DNA of 27,507 bases from a virus: positions 1-27,507 of the IMG/VR virus record IMGVR_UViG_3300046534_001112; one strand, 5' to 3'. Shown here piece by piece: positions 13,677 to 19,832 of this stretch (position 1 is its first letter; each line of letters opens with the position of its first letter). The notes beneath the pieces are model-generated. The model saw only the letters and a list, made by a program, of their open reading frames with translations, ran no database searches and had not been told where the DNA came from. Position numbers and translations under genes: made by a program.

Positions 13677-13684
13677 CAAAGGTA
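13677..13684 (-). promoter_or_regulatory. Possible -7 box for the lysozyme-methylase unit
   Basis: TACCTTTG on the minus strand fits TAnnTTTG and lies about 40-50 nt before the candidate starts at 13636 and 13631, between the regulator stop and the lysozyme. A matching -33 box at 20-21 bp is not seen (GTAG instead of TTTG), so the promoter may be weak or need an activator. Confidence 0.35.
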
Positions 13685-13688
13685 GGGG

Positions 13689-14603
13689 TTAAAGGGCCAT
13701 GTTGTCTACGAACCCCCATTTGCCCGAAGGTAGGAACACGGCCGTTACGTCGTGTTCCACGCAAGCGGCCCGGAGTTGGTGGAGTCTTGGGTTCGGTGAA
13801 GGCACAAAAAGAGGCTTGGTAGTGCCGTCTATTTGTTTTTGGTCAAAAGTAGTCCCCGATAAACCCTGCCGGAAGTGGTGAGGGCTAGGTAGGCTACTTG
13901 GATCAAACACGGCGGCACTCCCGGTCTCCGTAATCAATATAGCCACGCCGAGGGTACCACTAAGTTCACGGCACAGTAACGCGGTCAGCCCTCTGTCTTT
14001 GGCGGGTTCGCCCGACATTAGCATACTTACGACACCTTGTACTATATTAAGGGATTTGGCAACCTTGGATTGGGTAATGTTAGCGTAAACCAACACCTCC
14101 GATAGACTTATATGCGTCTTGGGGTTAATAGGAGTATCGGCGCGAACTGGTACAAGGCCTTTCGGTGTGGTGTAGTTACGGCCGTCGAGCGCGTAGTACA
14201 CCTCGACACTTAATAGGTCGCATATCCCGGAAACAAGCGGCGCCCTCTTCGTGTGTAGCTCGGGCCACGTATCCTCTATATCCCGCGCAACGTGGCGAGG
14301 TAGAGGCTTTGAGGGTATCCGGCTGCCGAAGTCGTCAAGGTTCCAACCTTTCATACGCCGGAATTGCCCAAGGGTCATACCGGGGAGCTCCGACGGTGGG
14401 AAAGGTTCGGCCACCCGGAGGCCGTCGGCGGTTTGTAGTGTGGGCCAACCTAAGTGTTTAAGGATGGCGACCGTGGAGGCCGTTGGACCGTTGGGCCATT
14501 GGTTCTCACAGTTGAAAACGGTGGCCGTGGAGAGACCGACGCCCCGGGCAAAATCGGCCCGGGAAAGGCCGGCGATTTGGCGTAGTTTTTTCGGATTAAG
14601 CAT
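13689..14603 (-). CDS. Phage regulator with three helix-turn-helix segments
   Basis: 304 residues from ATG 14603. Three separate regions look like XRE-type HTH domains: residues 5-50 (KKLRQIAGLSRADFARGVGL then STATVFNCEN), 76-115 (MTLGQFRRMKGWNLDDFGSR), and 166-205 (ISLSEVLVYANITQSKVAKS then IVQGVVSMLMSG). The last about 80 residues lack a recognisable peptidase motif, so it is not a LexA/CI-type self-cleaving repressor. It faces leftward next to the control region with repeated TGTTGACAA sites, one of them 20 bp before its own start. This suggests an autoregulated switch protein. The first HTH is the best supported. Confidence 0.7.
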   Translation of the reverse strand: MLNPKKLRQIAGLSRADFARGVGLSTATVFNCENQWPNGPTASTVAILKHLGWPTLQTADGLRVAEPFPPSELPGMTLGQFRRMKGWNLDDFGSRIPSKPLPRHVARDIEDTWPELHTKRAPLVSGICDLLSVEVYYALDGRNYTTPKGLVPVRADTPINPKTHISLSEVLVYANITQSKVAKSLNIVQGVVSMLMSGEPAKDRGLTALLCRELSGTLGVAILITETGSAAVFDPSSLPSPHHFRQGLSGTTFDQKQIDGTTKPLFVPSPNPRLHQLRAACVEHDVTAVFLPSGKWGFVDNMAL

Positions 14604-14622
14604 GTAATTTATTAAAAATTCC

Positions 14623-14631
14623 TGTTGACAA
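14623..14631 (+). promoter_or_regulatory. Putative operator site 1 (TGTTGACAA)
   Basis: TTCC then TGTTGACAA, ending 28 bp upstream of the regulator coding region and downstream of its promoter. The 13-bp block TTCCTGTTGACAA is identical to site 3. Confidence 0.5.
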
Positions 14632-14705
14632 ATTAGTGGTGGTGGCGGGCGATTTTTACGTATATATGGCCATTTTAACCTAAAACGCTATTTACGGCCG
14701 TGCTG

Positions 14706-14737
14706 CAAAAGTACATCGTTTTCGATTACCTACCAAA
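14706..14737 (-). promoter_or_regulatory. Leftward promoter of the regulator gene
   Basis: On the minus strand: TTTG (14734-14737), 20 bp, TACTTTTG (14706-14713), an exact TAnnTTTG match with CA following, as in the promoter at 8985-9017. It leaves a leader of about 95 nt before the ATG at 14603 that contains operator site 1. Confidence 0.7.
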
Positions 14738-14804
14738 TTTATATAGGTTTTCTTTTGAGTATTTGCGTTGTAGTGGGTATTGGGTGACGGTTGGCAGGTC
14801 GGAT

Positions 14805-14833
14805 TTGTCAACACGGAAAATTCCTGTTGACAA
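14805..14833. promoter_or_regulatory. Inverted operator pair (sites 2 and 3)
   Basis: TTGTCAACA (14805-14813) and TGTTGACAA (14825-14833) face each other; GGAA and TTCC inside extend the symmetry, with one extra C on the left. It is the only place in the window where the motif is paired, about 70 bp upstream of the regulator -33 box. A dimeric or multi-HTH regulator could bind here. Confidence 0.6.
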
Positions 14834-14912
14834 CTGAAATGACCAAAACCCGCATAAACAAAGGGTTTAATAAATTTTGTACTAAAAGCTAAATCTAAAT
14901 ATATACTAGTCA

Positions 14913-14995
14913 AATTAAAGTAGAGTTACTAAATAAGTAATAGAGATACAGTAAAATAGGGATTACTGATTTAGTAATCGTACTTTACTTTAATT
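14913..14995. promoter_or_regulatory. Nested palindromes in the control region
   Basis: Outer 10-bp arms AATTAAAGTA (14913-14922) and TACTTTAATT (14986-14995) enclose two inner palindromes with 5-bp spacers: TTACT-aaata-AGTAA (14926-14940) and GATTACT-gattt-AGTAATC (14961-14979). The two inner centres are 37 bp apart. The inner half-site ATTACT/AGTAAT recurs. This could be a second regulator's operator, an origin, or both. Confidence 0.6.
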
Positions 14996-15016
14996 GGGTG
15001 GTGGGCTTCTTATTTC

Positions 15017-15025
15017 TGTTGACAA
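15017..15025 (+). promoter_or_regulatory. Putative operator site 4 (TGTTGACAA)
   Basis: TTTC then TGTTGACAA, about 100 bp upstream of the gpZ-like start, so it is placed to control rightward transcription. Same orientation as sites 1 and 3. Confidence 0.5.
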
Positions 15026-15127
15026 TTTATAAAAATCGCCTTTACCTAGCAAAAATATATACGGATTTTATGAGTGTTATTTTCGCGCCTTTTTCGACCA
15101 TTGTTTTACTTTTCGTATCTTGCCAAC

Positions 15128-15727
15128 ATGGCCCAAATAGACGTCAGCGACGCGGTACGGACATTTCGAGGACTGCACACCGATTTGACCGGTGCGCAGT
15201 TTGATAAGAACGTGGCGGGCGCATTGAACCACACCGCCCGTAAGGTGAGGACCCGTACTAGCATAGAGGTGCGAAGGTTATATCGAATTAAAGCTAAAGA
15301 CGTAAAGAAATCTATATCGTTAGGGCCTGCCATGGTGACCAATCTAACCGCGACGATACGGATATCAGGTAAGCGCCTACCCATTAGGGCGTTCCCACAT
15401 AGGCAGACCCGCAAGGGCGTGTCCGTGTCTATCCTTAAGGGCCCCCGGAGGGTCATACACAAGGCTTTTGTATCGTCTATGGGGAATGGACACCAAGGGG
15501 TGTTCGCCCGGGGGGAGTATAAAGCTAAAGGGTTCGGATTTAGGTACAAGAGGACGGCACCTAGTAGGGGTAATGATCTTGGCATTAGTGAACTACTGAC
15601 TACAAGCGTACCACAAGCCGCCGCGCGTAAGATCATATTACAGAAACAACGCCGAGGTGTGGAGGCGGACTTTCCTAAAAGGTTGTCCCACCTGTTAGGT
15701 CGCGCGTCGGCACGCGTAAGGTCTTAA
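15128..15727 (+). CDS. Prophage minor tail protein Z (gpZ)-like
   Basis: 199 residues from ATG 15128; the upstream in-frame GTG at 15074 would add an unlikely hydrophobic N-terminus. The pattern FDKNVAGALNHTARKVRTRT, then RLYRIKAKDVKKSI, then a glycine/arginine-rich middle with an AFVSSMGNGHQGVFAR-type segment and a C-terminal ISELLTTSVPQ fits the gpZ family (tail completion or tail-tube-linked protein). The protein is strongly basic. It is the first rightward gene, far from the other tail genes and separated from the terminase block by a 200-bp gap, an unusual place for a tail gene. Confidence 0.7.
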   Translation: MAQIDVSDAVRTFRGLHTDLTGAQFDKNVAGALNHTARKVRTRTSIEVRRLYRIKAKDVKKSISLGPAMVTNLTATIRISGKRLPIRAFPHRQTRKGVSVSILKGPRRVIHKAFVSSMGNGHQGVFARGEYKAKGFGFRYKRTAPSRGNDLGISELLTTSVPQAAARKIILQKQRRGVEADFPKRLSHLLGRASARVRS

Positions 15728-15928
15728 GGCATACTTAAGTGCCTGACTTCCATAAAATTAGCGCGGGTCCTTCCCCGAAAAGGAGCGATGCGGGTAGTCT
15801 AGCCCCGGAAACGCACTAGTTTAAAATTCTGAAATGGCAGGGACGACCAAATTATATTTGGCGCGTTAAAATTTGGAGTTGTCATTTAGGCCGCACTATA
15901 TTTGCCCCGAAGCAAAACACAAATCCAA
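15728..15928 (+). other. Structured intergenic region before the packaging genes
   Basis: 201 bp without a gene. It holds GGCA/TGCC arms right after the gpZ stop, a hairpin TCCTT/AAGGA near 15770-15785, a longer-range pairing TGCG/CGCA enclosing GGG/CCC near 15788-15814, and the promoter at 15872-15904. No T-run terminator, tRNA or known riboswitch was recognised. Lying just ahead of the terminase genes it could hold a packaging site. Confidence 0.4.
15872..15904 (+). promoter_or_regulatory. Rightward promoter of the packaging/head unit
   Basis: TTTG (15872-15875), 21 bp, TATATTTG (15897-15904), the same -7 octamer and spacing as in the three leftward modules. A second TATATTTG at 15853-15860 lies upstream but lacks a good -33 box. 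The first ATG follows 25 bp later at 15929. The module hairpin is absent. Confidence 0.75.
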
Positions 15929-16309
15929 ATGAGAACATCCACCCTCGACTCCTCGGAATTAGATACGCTATTTATAGAGCTTGACGATTTAACATCGCTA
16001 GTGACCCAATACACTAAAGATTACGAACGGGCAACCCAACGGTTGCAGTACTCGAACTCCGAGTACTTCGGCGTTCAAAATAAGCTCCAAGAGCTCCTCG
16101 CTAAACATATCGGTCAAAATGCGATCCCGGCAGACAACGGACCTAATTACCTGCAACACGCCGGGAAATTGTGGACGTACTGGTACACCTTAGAAACCGG
16201 CGACATATCCATGCTTATACCGGCCGAGGACCTGTTGGAGATCCGCCCGGAGGCTACCGGTACGACCCTGCGCTCCCGCGCAACCAAAACCCTTGGGACT
16301 AATGAATAA
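15929..16309 (+). CDS. Small protein with N-terminal coiled coil, unknown
   Basis: 126 residues from ATG 15929; an in-frame TTG at 15902 lies inside the -7 box and is rejected. The first 70 residues are helical with heptad-like spacing (LFIELDDLTSLVTQYTKDYE, then LQYSNSEYFGVQNKLQELLA). The C-terminal part has tryptophan and tyrosine (KLWTYWYTLETGD). No family recognised. It is the first gene of the rightward unit and overlaps the next gene by 8 nt. Confidence 0.7.
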   Translation: MRTSTLDSSELDTLFIELDDLTSLVTQYTKDYERATQRLQYSNSEYFGVQNKLQELLAKHIGQNAIPADNGPNYLQHAGKLWTYWYTLETGDISMLIPAEDLLEIRPEATGTTLRSRATKTLGTNE

Positions 16310-16556
16310 GATAACCCCCGAACTGATTGAGAGCGCCATTATCTCCGAGGAGATAATGAATACGACCCGGTCTACCATCGTTATCCTAACCCTGCGTAAT
16401 GGGTTCGAGGTCGTCGGCACCTCCGGCGTGGTAGATCCCGCAAGGTTTGACCTTACGATAGGGTACGACGTGGCCTACCGGCGTGCGGTTTCCAAAGTGT
16501 GGGAACTGGAAGGGTACCTACTTCAAGATAAACTCCGCATGGCTAATGGACAATAA
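16302..16556 (+). CDS. N4 gp49/Sf6 gp66-family protein
   Basis: 84 residues from ATG 16302, overlapping the previous gene by 8 nt. The core ILTLRNGFEVVGTSGVVDPA followed by FDLTIGYDVAYRRAV and KVWELEGYLLQDKL matches the conserved pattern of this small phage family (NGF-V-G-S, DP-F, G---AY--A---W-LEGY-L). Its molecular function is not known; it is common near head or late genes. The DP-F and LEGYLL blocks make the family call good. Confidence 0.8.
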   Translation: MNKITPELIESAIISEEIMNTTRSTIVILTLRNGFEVVGTSGVVDPARFDLTIGYDVAYRRAVSKVWELEGYLLQDKLRMANGQ

Positions 16557-17169
16557 ACCCAAGGCCAAAAGAGGTAGGGGCCGACCGCCCGGCGCTAAGA
16601 ACAAAAACAAAGCTAAAACCGTTACGACCACCGAGCTCGCCAAGATACTCGGAGTATCTACGGGCAAACTACGGACGGCCATAGCCACCGGACGGGTGCC
16701 CGCTACGTGCTATACCAAAGACGGAGGCCGCACCGGCACGTATCGGTTTGACGAAAAATCAGCAGTACGGGAGTACCGGGAAAACGCGAACCACAAAAGT
16801 ATCAATAAAAAATATTTGGCGGCTAACCCGGGCCTCGACCCAAGCGCGGCGGCCCCCACGGATAAAACGAAGATGGGCAAGGGCCAAGCCACGCTCACCC
16901 AAATTCGCCAAGATACCGAGCTCCTAAATTACGAGAAAAAATTGCTTGAGTTGGAGCAGCTCAAAGGTACCCTCGTCGTTAAGGCGGAGGTATATATGGA
17001 GCTATATGCGCACGGCCAACGGGTACGCCAAGCGATCCAAAGCGTACCTAAAAGAACCATCGACGATATCCGGGCCGCGTCCAATCGTACGGAAGCGGCC
17101 AAGATTCTCTCGGACGCTCTGGACGACGCGTTGCGCGTCCTCGCCGACGCTGACCACTTAAAAATATAA
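16546..17169 (+). CDS. Terminase small subunit-like protein
   Basis: 207 residues from ATG 16546, overlapping the previous gene by 11 nt. An N-terminal basic segment KAKRGRGRPPGAKNKNK contains an AT-hook-like RGRP core. It is followed by a helix-turn-helix (TTELAKILGVSTGKLRTAIA, about residues 28-47) of the Nu1/MerR-like winged type, then a coiled coil (TELLNYEKKLLELEQLKGTL) for oligomerisation. Small terminases bind the packaging site on the DNA and regulate the large subunit. The large subunit follows two small genes later. The assignment rests on HTH, coiled coil and position. Confidence 0.75.
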   Translation: MDNKPKAKRGRGRPPGAKNKNKAKTVTTTELAKILGVSTGKLRTAIATGRVPATCYTKDGGRTGTYRFDEKSAVREYRENANHKSINKKYLAANPGLDPSAAAPTDKTKMGKGQATLTQIRQDTELLNYEKKLLELEQLKGTLVVKAEVYMELYAHGQRVRQAIQSVPKRTIDDIRAASNRTEAAKILSDALDDALRVLADADHLKI

Positions 17170-17174
17170 ACGTA

Positions 17175-17396
17175 ATGGCTAAAATATACATTCAAGATTT
17201 ACGGGCTAAATTCTCCGGTAAGCCCGAGGTGGAAATACCAGAGGGGGCCACCCTACGTTTTGAACTCCCGAGCGGGAATATGTGCGTAAGCGTAGAGGAC
17301 GGGGTTCTAAAGATTAGAAAGCATGGCTCCGGCCTAAGTTACGACGATCAAATAAACCTCCGTCCGGTAGTACAAAACCGGATCGATATAAGTTAA
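17175..17396 (+). CDS. Small protein of unknown function
   Basis: 73 residues from ATG 17175, five bases after the small terminase. It is beta-rich (KPEVEIPEGATLRFELPSGN then MCVSVEDGVLKIRKHG), suggesting a small barrel. No signal or membrane segment. Function unknown; gpA-type phages often have small genes between the terminase subunits. Confidence 0.65.
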   Translation: MAKIYIQDLRAKFSGKPEVEIPEGATLRFELPSGNMCVSVEDGVLKIRKHGSGLSYDDQINLRPVVQNRIDIS

Positions 17397-17400
17397 TAGA

Positions 17401-17586
17401 ATGACCAACAAAAAACTATTCACCTTCGCATGGTTCGCGCTCACACTTACGGTATGCCTCGCGATTGCGGTAGGCGAAAAATGGACCTCCCGGCTCTCCG
17501 AGGTCTTTACCTTCATAGCATGCGCCGCCGGGGCCGGTAGCGCCATGCTCGGCCTATGGGCCGGATTAAAAGATTTAGATAACTAA
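17401..17586 (+). CDS. Two-helix membrane protein, holin candidate
   Basis: 61 residues from ATG 17401. Helix 1 is about residues 6-24 (LFTFAWFALTLTVCLAIAV), helix 2 about residues 34-54 (VFTFIACAAGAGSAMLGLWA). A short polar turn with EKWTSR lies between. Size and topology fit small class II-type holins, but the lysozyme is on the other arm, so the role is not secure. Its stop is directly followed by the ATG of the large terminase with no gap. Confidence 0.65.
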   Translation: MTNKKLFTFAWFALTLTVCLAIAVGEKWTSRLSEVFTFIACAAGAGSAMLGLWAGLKDLDN

Positions 17587-19476
17587 ATGACCCAACCCGT
17601 ACACCTCGCCGGCTTTCTGGACGGGCTCCGCCCGGCCGTCCACCTCCTTCCGTCGGAGTGGGCGGATGAACGTCGTTTTTTATCTTCAAGCGCGGCGGCC
17701 GAGCCCGGCCGGTGGAGGACTGACCGGACCCCGTATCTACGGGAGATAATGGACTGTTTCGATATTTATAGCGAGGTGCAAGAGGTGGTCATAATGAAGG
17801 GCGCCCAATTAGGACTTACTGAGGCCGGCTTCAACGTGGCGGGCTATTTCATCGATATGGACCCGTGCCCAATTATGTACGTTATGCCTACCGACGCCAC
17901 CGTTAAGCGTAACTCTAAGCTCCGATTTGACCCAATGGTTCGGGAGAGTCCTACGCTCGCCGCTAAGGTCTCCGCCGGTAGCTCGCGTAGCAAGTCCAAT
18001 ACCATGCTGCAGAAAGATTACCCGGGCGGAACTATGATTTTCCAAGGGGCCAACACGGCCTCCGGCCTCCGCTCCGTGCCGATCCGCGTTTTGATTTTCG
18101 ACGAAACCGACGCCTTCCCCTCCGATCTCGACGGTGAGGGCTCACCCATCGAATTAGGCTTGGCACGTACCCGCACCTTTGAGGGCACCAAAAAGGTACT
18201 TAAGATATCCACGCCGACGCTCGCCGATACCTCCGTCATAGCTGCCGAATTTGCGAGTACGGACCAACGGTACTACCACATACCTTGCCCCCATTGCGGG
18301 ACGTTCCAAGTGCTGGAATGGGAAAACATTATTTTCGATTCTGACGCCACGCGCGTAACCGAAGCCCACTACCAATGCGAGGGGTGCGAAGTGCTCATTG
18401 AGGAGCGCCATAAAACTAAAATGTTAGCTGCCGGCCAATGGATCGCGACTAACACGGACGGACACGACCCACAGCGTAGGGGGTACCACATCAATAGTTT
18501 TTACTCCCCTCTCGGGTGGTTCTCTTGGGTGTCCGCCGCTAACCAATTCCTAAAGGCTTTTAGGGAACACGATCAAGCAAAAATGAAAGTTTTCGTGAAC
18601 ACGGTACAAGGTAAAGCGTGGGAGGAGACCACCGTAACGCCCCGCGCCCAAGATCTATACGAGCGCCGAGGCGGCTACCGGTCCAAAGAGGTGCCGGCCC
18701 AAGTCACCACACTAACCGCCGGCGTAGACATCCAAGGCGACCGCATAGAGGTGGAGGTGGTCGGGTGGGCACAAGGTATGCGGGCGTACTCCATCGACTA
18801 CGTGGTACTTCCGGGCAACACGAACCAACCGGAAGTTTGGGCCCGACTTTCCCAACTCCTATACACCCCGTACGAACGGGCCGACGGGGCGACCATCGGA
18901 CTCTCACGTATGTGCGTAGACTCGGGCTTTAACACCCAAGAGGTCTACAACTTTTGCCGGGAACATCCCGGGCAAATAGTCGTACCCGTTAAGGGTCAAG
19001 ACAACGATAGACAGAAAGTAATGATACGCCCGCCGCAAGTCGTCGACGTAAAAGCCAACGGTAAGAAAGTTGGCAAAGTTGGTCTTTGGAATTTAGGGGT
19101 AAGTATGATAAAGCAAGAGGTGTACGGCCGCTTAATGCTCGGCCTAACCGCCGCCGGGGACACACCCCCGGGCTATTGCTTTTTTCCCGAAGACTACGAT
19201 ATGACATATTTTAATATGCTCGCCTCGGAGCGCCTTGCCAAGAGATTAACGCCCCAAGGTTACTATAAATTTGTGTGGGAAAAGATACAAGCCCGTAACG
19301 AAGCCCTCGATTGTAGGGTGTACGCCCGGGCGGCGGCGGCCATGCTCGGCCTTGACCGTTGGCGGGACGAACATTGGGAACGTGCCAAGGCCAATGCGTA
19401 CGCCCCGAAGTCCCCTACCGACGCGAAAAAGACGAAACAGAAACCCAAACCCCGAAAGGATAGTATTTGGGGATAA
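17587..19476 (+). CDS. Terminase large subunit, gpA family
   Basis: 629 residues. The ATPase domain has a gpA-type Walker A variant KGAQLGLTE (71-79) after EVQEVVIM, and Walker B VLIFDETDAFP (168-178, D172/E173). A zinc-finger-like set CPHC (234-237) and CEGC (264-267) follows, as in this family. The nuclease domain begins near GVDIQGDRIEVEVVGWA (D381). The C-terminus is lysine- and proline-rich. The protein cuts and pumps DNA into proheads as the packaging motor. Length and domain order are full, with no damage. It follows the membrane-protein gene immediately and precedes a structured gap and the gpW-like gene. Confidence 0.95.
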   Translation: MTQPVHLAGFLDGLRPAVHLLPSEWADERRFLSSSAAAEPGRWRTDRTPYLREIMDCFDIYSEVQEVVIMKGAQLGLTEAGFNVAGYFIDMDPCPIMYVMPTDATVKRNSKLRFDPMVRESPTLAAKVSAGSSRSKSNTMLQKDYPGGTMIFQGANTASGLRSVPIRVLIFDETDAFPSDLDGEGSPIELGLARTRTFEGTKKVLKISTPTLADTSVIAAEFASTDQRYYHIPCPHCGTFQVLEWENIIFDSDATRVTEAHYQCEGCEVLIEERHKTKMLAAGQWIATNTDGHDPQRRGYHINSFYSPLGWFSWVSAANQFLKAFREHDQAKMKVFVNTVQGKAWEETTVTPRAQDLYERRGGYRSKEVPAQVTTLTAGVDIQGDRIEVEVVGWAQGMRAYSIDYVVLPGNTNQPEVWARLSQLLYTPYERADGATIGLSRMCVDSGFNTQEVYNFCREHPGQIVVPVKGQDNDRQKVMIRPPQVVDVKANGKKVGKVGLWNLGVSMIKQEVYGRLMLGLTAAGDTPPGYCFFPEDYDMTYFNMLASERLAKRLTPQGYYKFVWEKIQARNEALDCRVYARAAAAMLGLDRWRDEHWERAKANAYAPKSPTDAKKTKQKPKPRKDSIWG

Positions 19477-19495
19477 GATACCGGCGTGTAGTTCG

Positions 19496-19558
19496 CCCCG
19501 CCGTAGCGCGTTAGTTTTGCTTCAAACACGCCTAACAAGCCACAATCGGCGGGGTTTT
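19496..19558 (+). terminator. Two-helix structure with T-run after the large terminase gene
   Basis: Perfect 8-bp arms CCCCGCCG (19496-19503) and CGGCGGGG (19547-19554) followed by TTTT. Inside the 43-nt loop, GTTAG (19510-19514) and CTAAC (19532-19536) form a second helix. It resembles a terminator with an elaborated loop; part of the transcription may end here. A TAGTTTTG box inside (near 19512) could be a -7 element but lacks a -33 box. Confidence 0.5.
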
Positions 19559-19597
19559 ATACGTTTTATGCCTACCTTTAGCCAAAATTACATATAG

Positions 19598-19825
19598 ATG
19601 GCAGCTACCACACCCCCCAAACTATATACCGAAGCTATGTACTTGGCGCTTGGTAAGGCCGTAGCCGAGGGCGTAAAGCAAGTCCAGTACTCCGACAAAA
19701 TGGTTACGTACCGCTCACTCGCCGAGATGAGAGAGATACTAGCACTAATGCGGGCGGAACTGTACCCGGAGAGTCCATTGGGATCCCGGAGTCGCCGCGT
19801 CGGGTATTACAGTTCTGGAAAATAA
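19598..19825 (+). CDS. gpW-like head-tail joining protein
   Basis: 75 residues from ATG 19598, between large terminase and portal as is gpW in lambda. The pattern of a first helix (MYLALGKAVAEGVKQVQYSD), a small beta turn (VTYRSLAEM), a second helix and a basic C-terminus (GSRSRRVGYYSSGK) matches the gpW fold family of about 65-75 residues. gpW closes the portal pore and provides the tail attachment site. It ends 7 bp before the portal start. Confidence 0.75.
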   Translation: MAATTPPKLYTEAMYLALGKAVAEGVKQVQYSDKMVTYRSLAEMREILALMRAELYPESPLGSRSRRVGYYSSGK

Positions 19826-19832
19826 ACACCCC

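Larger units (their letters stand above)
14604..15127. other. Divergent control region without genes
   Basis: 524 bp between the leftward regulator and the rightward gpZ-like gene. It is AT-rich and holds the regulator promoter, four TGTTGACAA sites, an 11-bp inverted pair GGCGATTTTTA (14648-14658) / TAAAAATCGCC (15030-15040), and the nested palindromes at 14913-14995. No frame here has convincing coding character. A rightward TAnnTTTG box with a proper -33 box is not obvious; the nearest is TACTTTAC at 14981-14988. Confidence 0.7.

Noticed and set aside
14692-14913. 73-residue minus-strand frame in the control region
   Set aside because: It overlaps the regulator promoter and the inverted operator pair, has low-complexity AT-driven composition and no family likeness.
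14623-15025. TTGACA in the repeated motif read as sigma70-type -35 boxes
   Set aside because: No matching TATAAT-type boxes at 17 bp; other promoters here follow the TTTG/TAnnTTTG form, and the motif occurs in both orientations.
15070-15204. Plus-strand frame starting MSVIFAPFSTIVLLFVSC, resembling a lipoprotein signal
   Set aside because: It runs out of phase into the well supported gpZ-like gene and stops after about 44 codons; the lipobox likeness is probably chance.
15740-15830. Possible tRNA or known riboswitch in the gap before the packaging genes
   Set aside because: No cloverleaf with a T-loop and anticodon could be laid out, and no known riboswitch or hammerhead core was matched.
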